From positions 372,001-436,000 of the forward strand of contig NZ_SAIY01000005.1 of the NCBI RefSeq assembly GCF_010560025.1: a DNA stretch of 64,000 nucleotides, read 5' to 3'. Positions 50,885-59,046 of the stretch are shown one piece after another (the first letter of the stretch is position 1; each line of letters starts with the position of its first letter). Both the position numbers and the translations under genes were made by a program. Source of the DNA: Verrucosispora sioxanthis (GTDB lineage Bacteria > Actinomycetota > Actinomycetes > Mycobacteriales > Micromonosporaceae). Below the pieces are notes generated by a model. The model searched no databases, had not been told where the DNA came from, and worked only from the letters and a program-made list of their open reading frames with translations.

Positions 50885-52384
50885 CTAACCGCCGCGCCGG
50901 GCACTGTCGTCATGGGACAGCGCGGCGCAGAGCCTGAGGTACTTGGTCCGGACCAGCTCACCGTCGACCTCGCCGACATCGGTCTCGGCGAGAGTGAAGC
51001 CGCGGCGGCCGAACGCCGCGCGAACGTCGTCGGCGTCGCCCAGATCGTGGCTCACCATCCGAGTGGCGTACCGACGTACCGCCGTCGACAACTCCTCCAA
51101 CTGCACCTGGAGCAACCCACGCCAACTGGCGGCGCGTTCCCGGAACCGCAGCTCGAAGTCGTCAACCAGATCGGTCACCTGGTGCCGGTTGTCCTGCCCG
51201 TCGACGCTGGGCCACTCGTTGCCGGCGTGCAGCCGCACCGTGGTGACCACCGTGCCTCCGGGACGCAGCAACGCCGACCAACTGTCGATCACGGTGGTCG
51301 CTGTGCCTCGGTCGAAGCGGGTGAGGAAGGCGTCGGCGACCACCAGATCGTATTTTCCGTCCGCCGTCAGCTGTCGTACCGTATCCGGGCAGGTGATGTC
51401 GGCCTGGTGACCGTGGATCTCGGTACCCAGTTGTCTGGCGTACCACTGGCAGGCCAGCAGCGGGGTCTGGCACTTGTCCACCACGTGGACATCCAGCCGA
51501 CCCGGCAGTTCGCCGGTCACCGACCGGATCGCGTCCAGCACGAAGGCGAGCGTTGTGTAGTCGGCCGTGCCGCTGATCAGCACCCGCCGGGCGCCGTCCC
51601 GTACGGCCTCGACCAACCGCCGGTTGTAGAACTCCGCGTGCCACTGGGGACTGCTCACCATGTCGAACAGGCGTAGGTACTGCCACGCCGAGTGGTACCA
51701 GGAACAGTTGGCGCTGTCCTGGTGCGAGGGGCCGCACGACATAGGTGCCATCGCGTAGAGCATCTTGGCGGACTGGAGCAACGAGCGGGTCAGTTCCGGA
51801 CCGGGCGCGGGCTGCGGAGCCCCACTTGCCGGGGCCCGACGCATCAGGGCCTCCCAGAGCAGGCTGGCCCGTTGCACGTCCTCGGAATGCCGGCTGACCA
51901 CCCAGGAGGTCATCCCGTCGCGCCCCGTCTCCTGACGTACCACCACCTGGCGGTCGATCAGCCACATGCCCGTCATCGGGACCTGGGTGGCCTCGCCACC
52001 GATACGCACCGCGACCTTCACCGGGTGCAGGTGATGCTGGCGATCCTCGTCCACCTGGCGGTCGACCTCGACGCTACCCACGTCCTCGCCGGGCACGAGG
52101 TACATCCGGCGAATCGTGGCCCGCCGCGCCAGCTGCCCGAACACCGCCCGGGAGAACAGGTCAGCCGGCCGGCCGACGGCGGAGTAGGGCACGATCTGGC
52201 ACAGCTCCCGGTGCACACCTGACGCCAGGCCCTGGATCAGTTCGTCGACCGCGGCACCGGGCAGCCGTACCCGCTGGGGGTCGGTGCCCTCGTACGACGC
52301 CCGGAAGAACACGTTCGCTCGACGGGCCCGCTCGATCAGATCGGCGGGCGACACCTGTGCCCTGGTATCACCAGGCTCGGTCAT
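50885..52384 (-). CDS. SAM-dependent methyltransferase with N-terminal sensor-like region
   Basis: A protein of 499 residues. The first 200 resemble a PLD-like/sensor region seen in some actinobacterial regulators (QLARRATIRRMYLVPGEDVGSVE, IDRQVVVRQETG, VSRHSEDVQRASLLWEALMRR), with no catalytic HKD. The C-terminal half is a Rossmann methyltransferase: RRVLISGTADYTTLAFVLD as motif I near residue 270, DVHVVDKCQTPLLACQWYA, and YDLVVADAFLTRFDRG near 348. The substrate is unknown. ATG 52384 follows GAGAGGG. It lies 13 bp after the EgtD-like gene and 65 bp before the NTPase gene. Confidence 0.7.
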   Translation of the reverse strand: MTEPGDTRAQVSPADLIERARRANVFFRASYEGTDPQRVRLPGAAVDELIQGLASGVHRELCQIVPYSAVGRPADLFSRAVFGQLARRATIRRMYLVPGEDVGSVEVDRQVDEDRQHHLHPVKVAVRIGGEATQVPMTGMWLIDRQVVVRQETGRDGMTSWVVSRHSEDVQRASLLWEALMRRAPASGAPQPAPGPELTRSLLQSAKMLYAMAPMSCGPSHQDSANCSWYHSAWQYLRLFDMVSSPQWHAEFYNRRLVEAVRDGARRVLISGTADYTTLAFVLDAIRSVTGELPGRLDVHVVDKCQTPLLACQWYARQLGTEIHGHQADITCPDTVRQLTADGKYDLVVADAFLTRFDRGTATTVIDSWSALLRPGGTVVTTVRLHAGNEWPSVDGQDNRHQVTDLVDDFELRFRERAASWRGLLQVQLEELSTAVRRYATRMVSHDLGDADDVRAAFGRRGFTLAETDVGEVDGELVRTKYLRLCAALSHDDSARRGG

Positions 52385-52397
52385 ACCGGCCCCTCTC

Positions 52398-53420
52398 TCA
52401 CCGCCACGACGCTGTCACGACCAGGTGGCTGCCACCCGGCACCTGCACCGCGTCGCGGACCTGCCAACCCGACTCCCCGACGGCCACGATGACGTCACGG
52501 GTACGGAATCTGCGGGACTGAAAACAGCGGATCCGGTGCCCGGCGCGCAGCGGCCAGCCGTCCAGCCGCACCGATCGCCGCAGCACCGCCTCGCCGACCA
52601 CCACGTCGTTGTGCCAGCTCAGCGCGAACTCCAGGTCGGCCTCGACGAGGCCGGCGGCCAGCAGCGGTTGCAGTGCGGCGGCGCGGAACTCCGGCGACCG
52701 GTACGGGGCCAGGACCGCGTCCGGTACGGGGCAATCCGCCGTGCCGACAGCGACGCTGAGCAGAAGCACATCACCGGCGCGCAGCGCGTCGTGGATGTTC
52801 GCCAACACCTCGTCGGGGCGTTCGACGTTGCCCAGGGTGTGCCCGAGCAGGCAGCTCACCACCGGGCCCGGTCCGGCTCGCCACCGCTCCACGCAGCCGG
52901 AGGTGCCGTGCTCGATGTCCCACACGTGTGAGTCAACGCTCATCGGGTCGCCTGCGAAGCGGGCGACCCGGGCACAGGCGAGGCCGAGCAGGGTCTCGCT
53001 GAAGTCGAGTGCCAGATATCGCTGGCAGGGCAGACCCCGGTCGGCCAGCCGGTCGAGGAACGCTCGGCTGCGACTGCCGTTGCCCGGCCCGATCTCGGCC
53101 AGCCTGAGCTCTCCGGCGGCCACCACATCGGCGGCGACCAGAGCGTCCGCCTCATGCCTCGCCGAGGTCAGCATGCTGAGGTAGTCGTCGGAGCGGGCGT
53201 ACGCGTCGTGGGTGTGGGCGGCGCTGCCGGCGTAGGCGAACTTGAGCGGCACGCGGCCGGCCTTGATGGCCCGCACCACCGCCTCGCGGTGCGGCTCGCG
53301 TTCGAAATAGGGAGCCGCGCAGCCGGCCGAAGAAATCGGCGGATGCCCCGCGAACGACGAGGACGAACGAAGCGTCCCGGCACCACCCGCCACGCCATGC
53401 GCGCATCTCGTCTCTGCCAC
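52398..53420 (-). CDS. EgtD-like SAM-dependent methyltransferase
   Basis: A 340-residue protein of the histidine-specific methyltransferase (EgtD/Methyltransf_33) type. The SAM loop RLAEIGPGNGSRSRAFLDRL is near residue 105, LALDFSETLLGLA corresponds to the acidic-end motif, and VVSCLLGHTLGNVERPDEVLANI and LLLSVAVGT follow the EgtD order. EgtD makes hercynine for ergothioneine, but EgtA-C are absent here, so another acceptor is more likely. The gene follows the REC-TIR gene at 211 bp and precedes the other methyltransferase at 13 bp; two unlike methyltransferases side by side hint at modification of one molecule. GTG 53420 is the start. Confidence 0.75.
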   Translation of the reverse strand: MAETRCAHGVAGGAGTLRSSSSFAGHPPISSAGCAAPYFEREPHREAVVRAIKAGRVPLKFAYAGSAAHTHDAYARSDDYLSMLTSARHEADALVAADVVAAGELRLAEIGPGNGSRSRAFLDRLADRGLPCQRYLALDFSETLLGLACARVARFAGDPMSVDSHVWDIEHGTSGCVERWRAGPGPVVSCLLGHTLGNVERPDEVLANIHDALRAGDVLLLSVAVGTADCPVPDAVLAPYRSPEFRAAALQPLLAAGLVEADLEFALSWHNDVVVGEAVLRRSVRLDGWPLRAGHRIRCFQSRRFRTRDVIVAVGESGWQVRDAVQVPGGSHLVVTASWR

Positions 53421-53631
53421 AACGTCCTCCGACGAGGTCAGAGCTACCGCCGATTACCCGACAATAAGCGTGAGCCGCAACCTCGCGCACCCTTTGTGAC
53501 GCCTCATTTCGCGATCTGCAATCCGTACACCGTCGAGGACTTATCTAACACGATGATTCCGCAATGAGTTCCGTCGATCAGTTGAGCGATTTTGGACCGA
53601 AGGGGGGATGGTTTTCATCAGCTCGGTTGAC

Positions 53632-54630
53632 TCACGCCTCCGGCGTGTCTCCGCGCCCGCTGCGTTCCAGCAGCTGGGCGACGGCATCGCGGGCCGCCGC
53701 CGTAAACGTGGTCGGCGTGAACACGTGACGTTGCCAGTCTCCCTGCAACCCGCCGATGTCGTCGACGCCCTCCTCCACCAACAGCACCATGTACTTGCGG
53801 TACGCGAGTGCGGCACCCTTCTCCTCAATCAGCCAGGCGCTCGTGGCGTACTGCTCCTCGTCCCCGGCGAACCGCCGAGCCCTCGTCATCAGCGACACGA
53901 AGAACTCGCACTCGCGGATCCGGTTGAGCACCGCCGCGCCCACGTACCCGTCGGCGCGGCGGCCGGTGACCACGGTGAATCCCCGATCCTCCAGCAGGCC
54001 GGACAGCCCACGCACGTAGCCGTCCTCCTCGGCGAAGCGGTACGACAGGAAGACGCTCGCGGGGGTGGCGGTCGGCCGCACCAGGTGCGCGCGGGCCGCC
54101 TCCAGGCTGCGGCTCTCGTCGACGTCCTCGACCAGTTGTTCCAGAGTGTCGTCGCCGGTGTCAGCCGCGATGTCCCTGACCCGGTCAAGCAACCGTCCGG
54201 TACGCGTGGTGCCGGTGGCCAGCAGCCGAAAGTCCCGGCACTTGACCAGCATCGCCTCGGTCTCCGCGGCCAGCATCTGCGCCGGGGTTCGTTTGTCCAG
54301 CGTGTACATCTCCTTCAGCGCGCTGCGCGCCCCACGGTAGAACGTGGCCGCGTGGTCCTCCACCGCCGCCAGGTCGACGTGCAGCACGACTGCTACACCC
54401 GCCGCCGACCAACCGAGCGCCAGGTCGCCCGTGCGGGTCAGCCCGGTCGCCAGCGGATCGACTATCACCACGTCGAAGTTGTCGTTCGCCACAGCGCGTT
54501 CGGCCTCGTCGAGGCTCTCCCCCACCACCACCCGCTCCACCAGAGGGCTGTTGGTCAACTCCTGATAGAGCTGCCGGACGGCGGGTACCGAGTCGCACAA
54601 GAGCACGGTCAGTCGGGACAACTGAGGCAC
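53632..54630 (-). CDS. REC-TIR fusion protein
   Basis: A protein of 332 residues. The N-terminal 120 residues are a response-regulator receiver-like domain (LTVLLCDSVPAVRQLYQEL, acceptor Asp in FDVVIVDPLA); a helical link follows; the C-terminal 120 are a TIR domain (ASVFLSYRFAEEDGYVRGLSGLLEDRGFTVV, then TSAWLIEEKGAALAYRKYM with the conserved Trp and Glu of active NAD-cleaving TIRs). No DNA-binding domain is present. TIR domains in bacterial defence consume NAD+ or make signal molecules; a receiver as its switch is unusual. It is the first gene of the operon with the two methyltransferases and the NTPase. Confidence 0.75.
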   Translation of the reverse strand: MPQLSRLTVLLCDSVPAVRQLYQELTNSPLVERVVVGESLDEAERAVANDNFDVVIVDPLATGLTRTGDLALGWSAAGVAVVLHVDLAAVEDHAATFYRGARSALKEMYTLDKRTPAQMLAAETEAMLVKCRDFRLLATGTTRTGRLLDRVRDIAADTGDDTLEQLVEDVDESRSLEAARAHLVRPTATPASVFLSYRFAEEDGYVRGLSGLLEDRGFTVVTGRRADGYVGAAVLNRIRECEFFVSLMTRARRFAGDEEQYATSAWLIEEKGAALAYRKYMVLLVEEGVDDIGGLQGDWQRHVFTPTTFTAAARDAVAQLLERSGRGDTPEA

Positions 54631-54911
54631 GGCACAGGCTCCATGAATATCTCATCGGCGGGAAATGAGCACCCATGGTGCCATGGTCAAGAACGTGAAC
54701 ACCTCGGGGAAATGTCCGTCGACCATAGCCGAACGGCCCCTGTGACCACCGTGCCGACCGGTAGCCCGATCACCCGTTTCCGTTCCCGCCCGCGAAGGAG
54801 CGCGAGACACGCCGCCATGAATAGCGCTCGGTCCGGAATCCGACAGTATTGGGCGCTGGTTCGTCAATTGCCATCGACGACGGCCGCCATTTTCGGCGTC
54901 GTTTCCGGCGG

Positions 54912-55720
54912 TCAGGCGGTTCCGAGCGGACCCGCGCCACCGGGGCCCATCGGCGCGGCCGGACCGGCGGTGGCGACGCTGGCGCTGGTCGCGTCCCGGA
55001 GGATCTCCCGGGGCAGCAGGCGACCCGAGCGGTAGCAGATTCCGATACCGGAGATCAGCACGAAGATCGCACCGAAGGTCTGCAACGAGCCGATCAACGC
55101 GCCGCCGAGACCGAGCAGCGGGCTCGCGATCATCAGCATCGCCCCGTCCCCGATGCTGAACATCCCCGAACGGGCCACCGCCCAGCCGGTGAGCAACCAG
55201 CCGGCGCTGTAGCAGGTGGCGCCGACCAGTACCAGCGATCGGGCGTTGGTGCCGAAGACCGGGGTCTGCTCGGACAGTCCGGCGAAGGGCAGCATGAGCA
55301 CCGTACCGGCGATGCTGACCAGCAGGCCGGCCACGGCGGCGTGCCGGCTGCGGGTGGCCGCGAGCAGCCCGGTCAGCCCGAGCAGGGCCAGCAGGCCCAG
55401 CCAGACCGCGGCCACCCAGCCGACCAGGTAAAGCGCCCGACCGTCGGCGGGTACGGGTCGTTGCCCACCCCGCCGTCGCTGGCCATCGCCACCGCGCCGT
55501 AGAGGATCGCGTACGCCGGCAGCAGCCAGACCGCGGCCCGGGCCAGCCGCCGCAGCGACCAGGCCCAGCTGGCGTTGGTGGCCGCCCTGGGTGGCGCCGG
55601 CTCGTCGACGAAGGGCAGGACGCCGAACCCCCCGCCGGTACGTCGGGTGCCGATCGGCCCCTTCGGGTCGTGGGCCCCGGGCACCTCCGGCGTGGACCAC
55701 AGTCGCCGCACCGGCTCCAT
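54912..55720 (-). pseudogene. Polytopic membrane protein, one frameshift
   Basis: The first frame begins at ATG 55720 and carries a proline/glycine-rich head and one membrane segment (AVWLLPAYAILYGAVAMA). From about 55450 the other frame continues ADGRALYLVGWVAAVWLGLL and four or five more segments to the stop at 54912. One missing or extra C in the CCCGCCGAC run at about 55440-55452 explains the break. I do not recognise the function; about 270 residues in all. The gene is either dead or mis-sequenced. Confidence 0.65.
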
Positions 55721-55927
55721 GCGTCACCTCGCTCACCTGCGGGCGGTGCCGGGACACGCCGAGGCGCCCCGATGCCTGGTCACCACCCGCGCTAGGACCG
55801 ATGGTGGCAGGCGCCGGGCGGCTTAATGAGCGTTTCTCGCATTTGTCGTCGCATCCGCGCCGCGCTGGAATCCCGCGCAGCATCGGCGCGAGACCACCGG
55901 TCAGACGCGAACCGGGCAGGACGCGAA

Positions 55928-55959
55928 CCGGCCCGAACCGCCGAAGCGGTTCGGGCCGG
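55928..55959 (-). terminator. Hairpin terminator after the SPFH gene
   Basis: CCGGCCCGAACCGC and its exact complement flank a 4-nt loop, which reads TTCG on the minus strand, a very stable tetraloop. It lies 13 nt beyond the SPFH stop, so it should end the NfeD-SPFH transcript. The direct repeat GACGCGAACCGG lies beside it. Confidence 0.8.
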
Positions 55960-55971
55960 CACCGGATTGCG

Positions 55972-57081
55972 TCAGCCGCGCTCGCGCTGATCCGAGGTGT
56001 CGTTGAGCAGGGCGGCCGGGGAGACCGGCTCCGGCGCGGGCAGCCCCTGCGGGCTGTTGCCGCCGGTGGCCTGCGCCTCGGCCACGCGTACCTCATCGTG
56101 GATCTCCTGGGCCGCCGCGGCGGCGGCCTGCGCGGCCTCCGCGGCCTCCCGCTCGACCGCGCTGGCGTCGTCGGAGGCCTCCTTGCTCGGCGCGTCACCG
56201 ACCATCTGGCCCAGACCGCCGAGTGCGCCGCCCATGCCCTCCAGGGCCCTGGTCAGCTCGGTCGGCACGATCCACACCTTGTTGGCCGTGCCGTTGGCGA
56301 TCTGCGGCAGGGCCTGGAGGTACTGGTACGCGAGCACCTTCTGGCTCGGGTTGGCCTGGTGGATGGCGTCGAACACGGTGCGGATCGCCTTGGCCTGACC
56401 CTCGGCCTGCAGGATCCGAGCCTGCCGGTCACCGTCGGCGCGCAGCACCGCCGCCTGCTTCTCGCCCTCGGCGGACAGGATCTGCGACTGCTTGTGCCCC
56501 TCGGCGTTCAGGATCGCGGCCCGGCGGTCCCGCTCGGCGCGCATCTGCTTCTCCATCGAGTCGCGGATGCTCGGCGGCGGCTCGATCGCCTTGATCTCCA
56601 CCCGGGTCACCTTGATGCCCCAGCGGCCGGTGGTCTCGTCCAGCACGCCGGAGAGGTGCCGGTTGATCTCCTCCCGGCTGGTCAGCGCCCGCTCCAGGTC
56701 CAGCGAGCCGATGACGTTCCGCAGCGTGGTGACGGTCAACTGCTCGATCGCCTGGAGGAAGTTGGAGATCTCGTAGGTGGCCCGGACGGAGTCCACCACC
56801 TTGAAGTAGAGGACGGTGTCGATCGACACGACCAGGTTGTCCGAGGTGATCACCGGCTGCGGCGGGAAGCTGACCACCTGCTCGCGCATGTCGACCTTGG
56901 TACGCACCGCGTCGATGAACGGCACGAGGATGTTCAGGCCAGGGTTCAGCGTGCGCTTGTAGCGGCCGAGCCGCTCGACGACGTCCTGACGCTGCTGCGG
57001 CACGATCCGCACCGACTTGGCCAGGGTGACCACCGCGATCAGTGCCACTGCTATCAGTAGGGCGGGAACTACGAACTCCAT
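55972..57081 (-). CDS. SPFH/band-7 (stomatin-like) protein
   Basis: A membrane-anchored protein of 369 residues. An N-terminal helix (FVVPALLIAVALIAVVTLA) is followed by the SPFH domain (IVPQQRQDVVERLGRYKRTLNPGLN, ERALTSREEINRHLSGVLDE) and a long Ala/Glu-rich coiled coil (DRRAAILNAEGHKQSQILSAEGEKQAAVLRADGDRQARILQAEGQ). Such proteins form large rings with NfeD and organise membrane domains. ATG 57081 lies 4 bp after the NfeD stop. The C-terminal tail is low complexity. Confidence 0.95.
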   Translation of the reverse strand: MEFVVPALLIAVALIAVVTLAKSVRIVPQQRQDVVERLGRYKRTLNPGLNILVPFIDAVRTKVDMREQVVSFPPQPVITSDNLVVSIDTVLYFKVVDSVRATYEISNFLQAIEQLTVTTLRNVIGSLDLERALTSREEINRHLSGVLDETTGRWGIKVTRVEIKAIEPPPSIRDSMEKQMRAERDRRAAILNAEGHKQSQILSAEGEKQAAVLRADGDRQARILQAEGQAKAIRTVFDAIHQANPSQKVLAYQYLQALPQIANGTANKVWIVPTELTRALEGMGGALGGLGQMVGDAPSKEASDDASAVEREAAEAAQAAAAAAQEIHDEVRVAEAQATGGNSPQGLPAPEPVSPAALLNDTSDQRERG

Positions 57082-57085
57082 CCGT

Positions 57086-57556
57086 TCACCTTTCCGCTTC
57101 GGGTAGCTCACCGGGAGTGGTGACGTCCCGCCAGACCAGGGCTACCGCTCCCTTGACCTGGATAACCTGCACCCGCTCGCCGGGTGCGTAAACCTGGGTG
57201 GCGTCGTAGGCGCGAGCGCTCCACACCTCGCCGTCGATCTTCACCATGCCCCGGTCGGCGTCCACCTGCTCGAGTACCAGGGCGGTGGAGCCCTCGATCG
57301 CCTCGACCCCGAAGGTGGTGTCGCCGCTGTCGGAGCTGGTCTGTTTGTGTCGTTGGATGACCGGCCGCGCGGCGAAGACGGTGAGCGCGGAGACCACCGC
57401 GAAGACCACCGCCTGCACGGCCACCGGTGCGCCGAGCGCGGCGGCACCGGCGGCGGCGAACGCGCCGACCGCGAACATGATCAGGAACAGGGTCGCCGTG
57501 AAGATCTCAGCGACCGCCAGCACCACACCCAGCACGATCCACAGCACGGCATCCAC
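57086..57556 (-). CDS. nfeD: NfeD-family membrane protein
   Basis: A short NfeD of 156 residues: two membrane segments (WIVLGVVLAVAEIFTATLF and AVQAVVFAVVSALTVFAA) and a C-terminal OB-like domain (GMVKIDGEVWSARAYDATQVYAPGERVQVIQVKGAVALV). It partners the SPFH protein encoded 4 bp on. GTG 57556 is preferred because the longer reading from ATG 57589 would start within a palindrome and add polar residues. Divergent from the serine hydrolase. Confidence 0.9.
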   Translation of the reverse strand: MDAVLWIVLGVVLAVAEIFTATLFLIMFAVGAFAAAGAAALGAPVAVQAVVFAVVSALTVFAARPVIQRHKQTSSDSGDTTFGVEAIEGSTALVLEQVDADRGMVKIDGEVWSARAYDATQVYAPGERVQVIQVKGAVALVWRDVTTPGELPEAER

Positions 57557-57566
57557 GTAACGATCG

Positions 57567-57588
57567 TGACACGTCCGTGCACGTGTCA
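57567..57588. promoter_or_regulatory. 22-bp inverted repeat between divergent nfeD and serine hydrolase genes
   Basis: TGACACGT-N6-ACGTGTCA, perfect 8-bp arms, lies 11 bp before nfeD and 52 bp before the hydrolase start. It is a likely operator for both promoters. Confidence 0.5.
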
Positions 57589-57639
57589 TCGAACTGTCAT
57601 GATCTCAGAGCGACCCCCACCGACCTCGAGGGAGACTTC

Positions 57640-58959
57640 GTGCCCCTGCGTCCCGAAACCGCCCGGCAGGTCGACGCTATGGTGGCCGACGCTCAGCGCG
57701 CCGGCCACGCCCCATCGCTGATCATCGGCGTGGTCCGCGACGGTGCGCTGGCCCACCTGGCCGCCGCCGGCACACAGCCATCCCCCGACGCCGATCTCCA
57801 GTACCGCATCGGCTCGATCACCAAGACGATGACCGCCGTACTGGTCATGCAGGAACGCGACGCCGGCAAGCTGGCGCTTGACGACCAGCTGCGTCGGCAC
57901 CTGCCCGAGGCCGCCGCGGCCGGGCGGGTCACTTTGCGGCAGCTGCTCGGGCACGCCGGCGGCCTGCAACGCGAACCCGACGGGCCGTGGTGGGAACGCA
58001 ACGAGGGCGTCGACCTGACCACCCTGCTGACCGGGTTCACCGCCGCGAAGGTCGCGCACCCGCCGTACCGGTACTGGCACTACTCCAACCTGGCGTTCGG
58101 GCTGCTCGGCGGGGTGCTGGAGCGGACCACCGGGACGCCCTGGTCGCAGCTGGTGCGCCAGCGGATCCTGGAGCCGCTCGGACTGCGCCGCACCACCTAC
58201 GCGGCCACCGAACCGTTCGCCCGCGGCTACGTGCTGCACCCCTGGCACGACACGCTGCGGGAGGAGCCACGAACCGACAGCCGGGCGATGGCGCCGGCCG
58301 GTCAGCTCTGGTCCACCGTCACCGACCTCGCCCGCTGGGCGGCCTTCCTGGCCGACCCGGATCCGGCCGTCCTCAGCCCCGCCACCGTCGAGGAGATGTG
58401 CGCTCCGGTGATCCTCAGCGACCTGGACGCCTGGCGCGGCGGGTACGGCCTCGGCATCCAGCTCACCCGCGACGGCGACCGGGTACACGTCGGGCACGGC
58501 GGTTCGATGCCCGGGTACGTCGCCACGCTGGCGGTGCACCGCCCCAGCCGCACCGGCGTCGTCGGCTTCGCCAACTCGTACGGGTTGCGCACCGGCGGGA
58601 TCGGGCCGCTCGGTCACCGGATCCTCACCCACGTACTCGACGTCGAACCCGGGCCGACCCGGCCGTGGACGCCGGCCGAGGCCGCACCGCCGGCCGACCT
58701 GGCTCCGCTGACCGGCCGCTGGTGGTGGATGGGTACGGCGCTCGACGTCAGCTGGGACCGGGCGACCGGCGACCTGGTCGGCACGGTGCGCGGCGACCGG
58801 GTCAGCCGCTACGCCCCGGAGGGCCCCGACCGGTGGCGCGGCGTCAGCGGTGTCGAAAACGGCGAGGTGCTGACGGTGCTGCGGGACGAGGCGGGCCGCC
58901 CGGTCGCCCTGGACATCGCCACCTTCGTCTTCACCCGTGACCCGGACGGCGAACCCTGA
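57640..58959 (+). CDS. Serine hydrolase (beta-lactamase/DD-peptidase-like, class C type)
   Basis: A protein of 439 residues without a signal peptide, so probably cytoplasmic. The nucleophile motif SITK is at about residues 59-62, YSN follows in HYSNLAFGLL, and HGGSMPG replaces KTG, as in the AmpC/esterase group. A C-terminal lipocalin-like beta domain follows (PLTGRWWWMGTALDVSW). It may be an esterase or peptidase; nothing shows a beta-lactam role. GTG 57640 follows GGAGA. Confidence 0.85.
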   Translation: MPLRPETARQVDAMVADAQRAGHAPSLIIGVVRDGALAHLAAAGTQPSPDADLQYRIGSITKTMTAVLVMQERDAGKLALDDQLRRHLPEAAAAGRVTLRQLLGHAGGLQREPDGPWWERNEGVDLTTLLTGFTAAKVAHPPYRYWHYSNLAFGLLGGVLERTTGTPWSQLVRQRILEPLGLRRTTYAATEPFARGYVLHPWHDTLREEPRTDSRAMAPAGQLWSTVTDLARWAAFLADPDPAVLSPATVEEMCAPVILSDLDAWRGGYGLGIQLTRDGDRVHVGHGGSMPGYVATLAVHRPSRTGVVGFANSYGLRTGGIGPLGHRILTHVLDVEPGPTRPWTPAEAAPPADLAPLTGRWWWMGTALDVSWDRATGDLVGTVRGDRVSRYAPEGPDRWRGVSGVENGEVLTVLRDEAGRPVALDIATFVFTRDPDGEP

Positions 58960-59046
58960 CGGCCATCCCGGTCACCGAACCGGCGAAGGCCGGTCACCCG
59001 AGCGGCTCGCCCGGTCGACGGCCGGCGACCGGTCCCGCCGGCACCG

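Noticed and set aside
54631..54911. 281-bp gap upstream of the REC-TIR gene
   Set aside because: It shows only short CCATGG repeats and no promoter or gene I can support.
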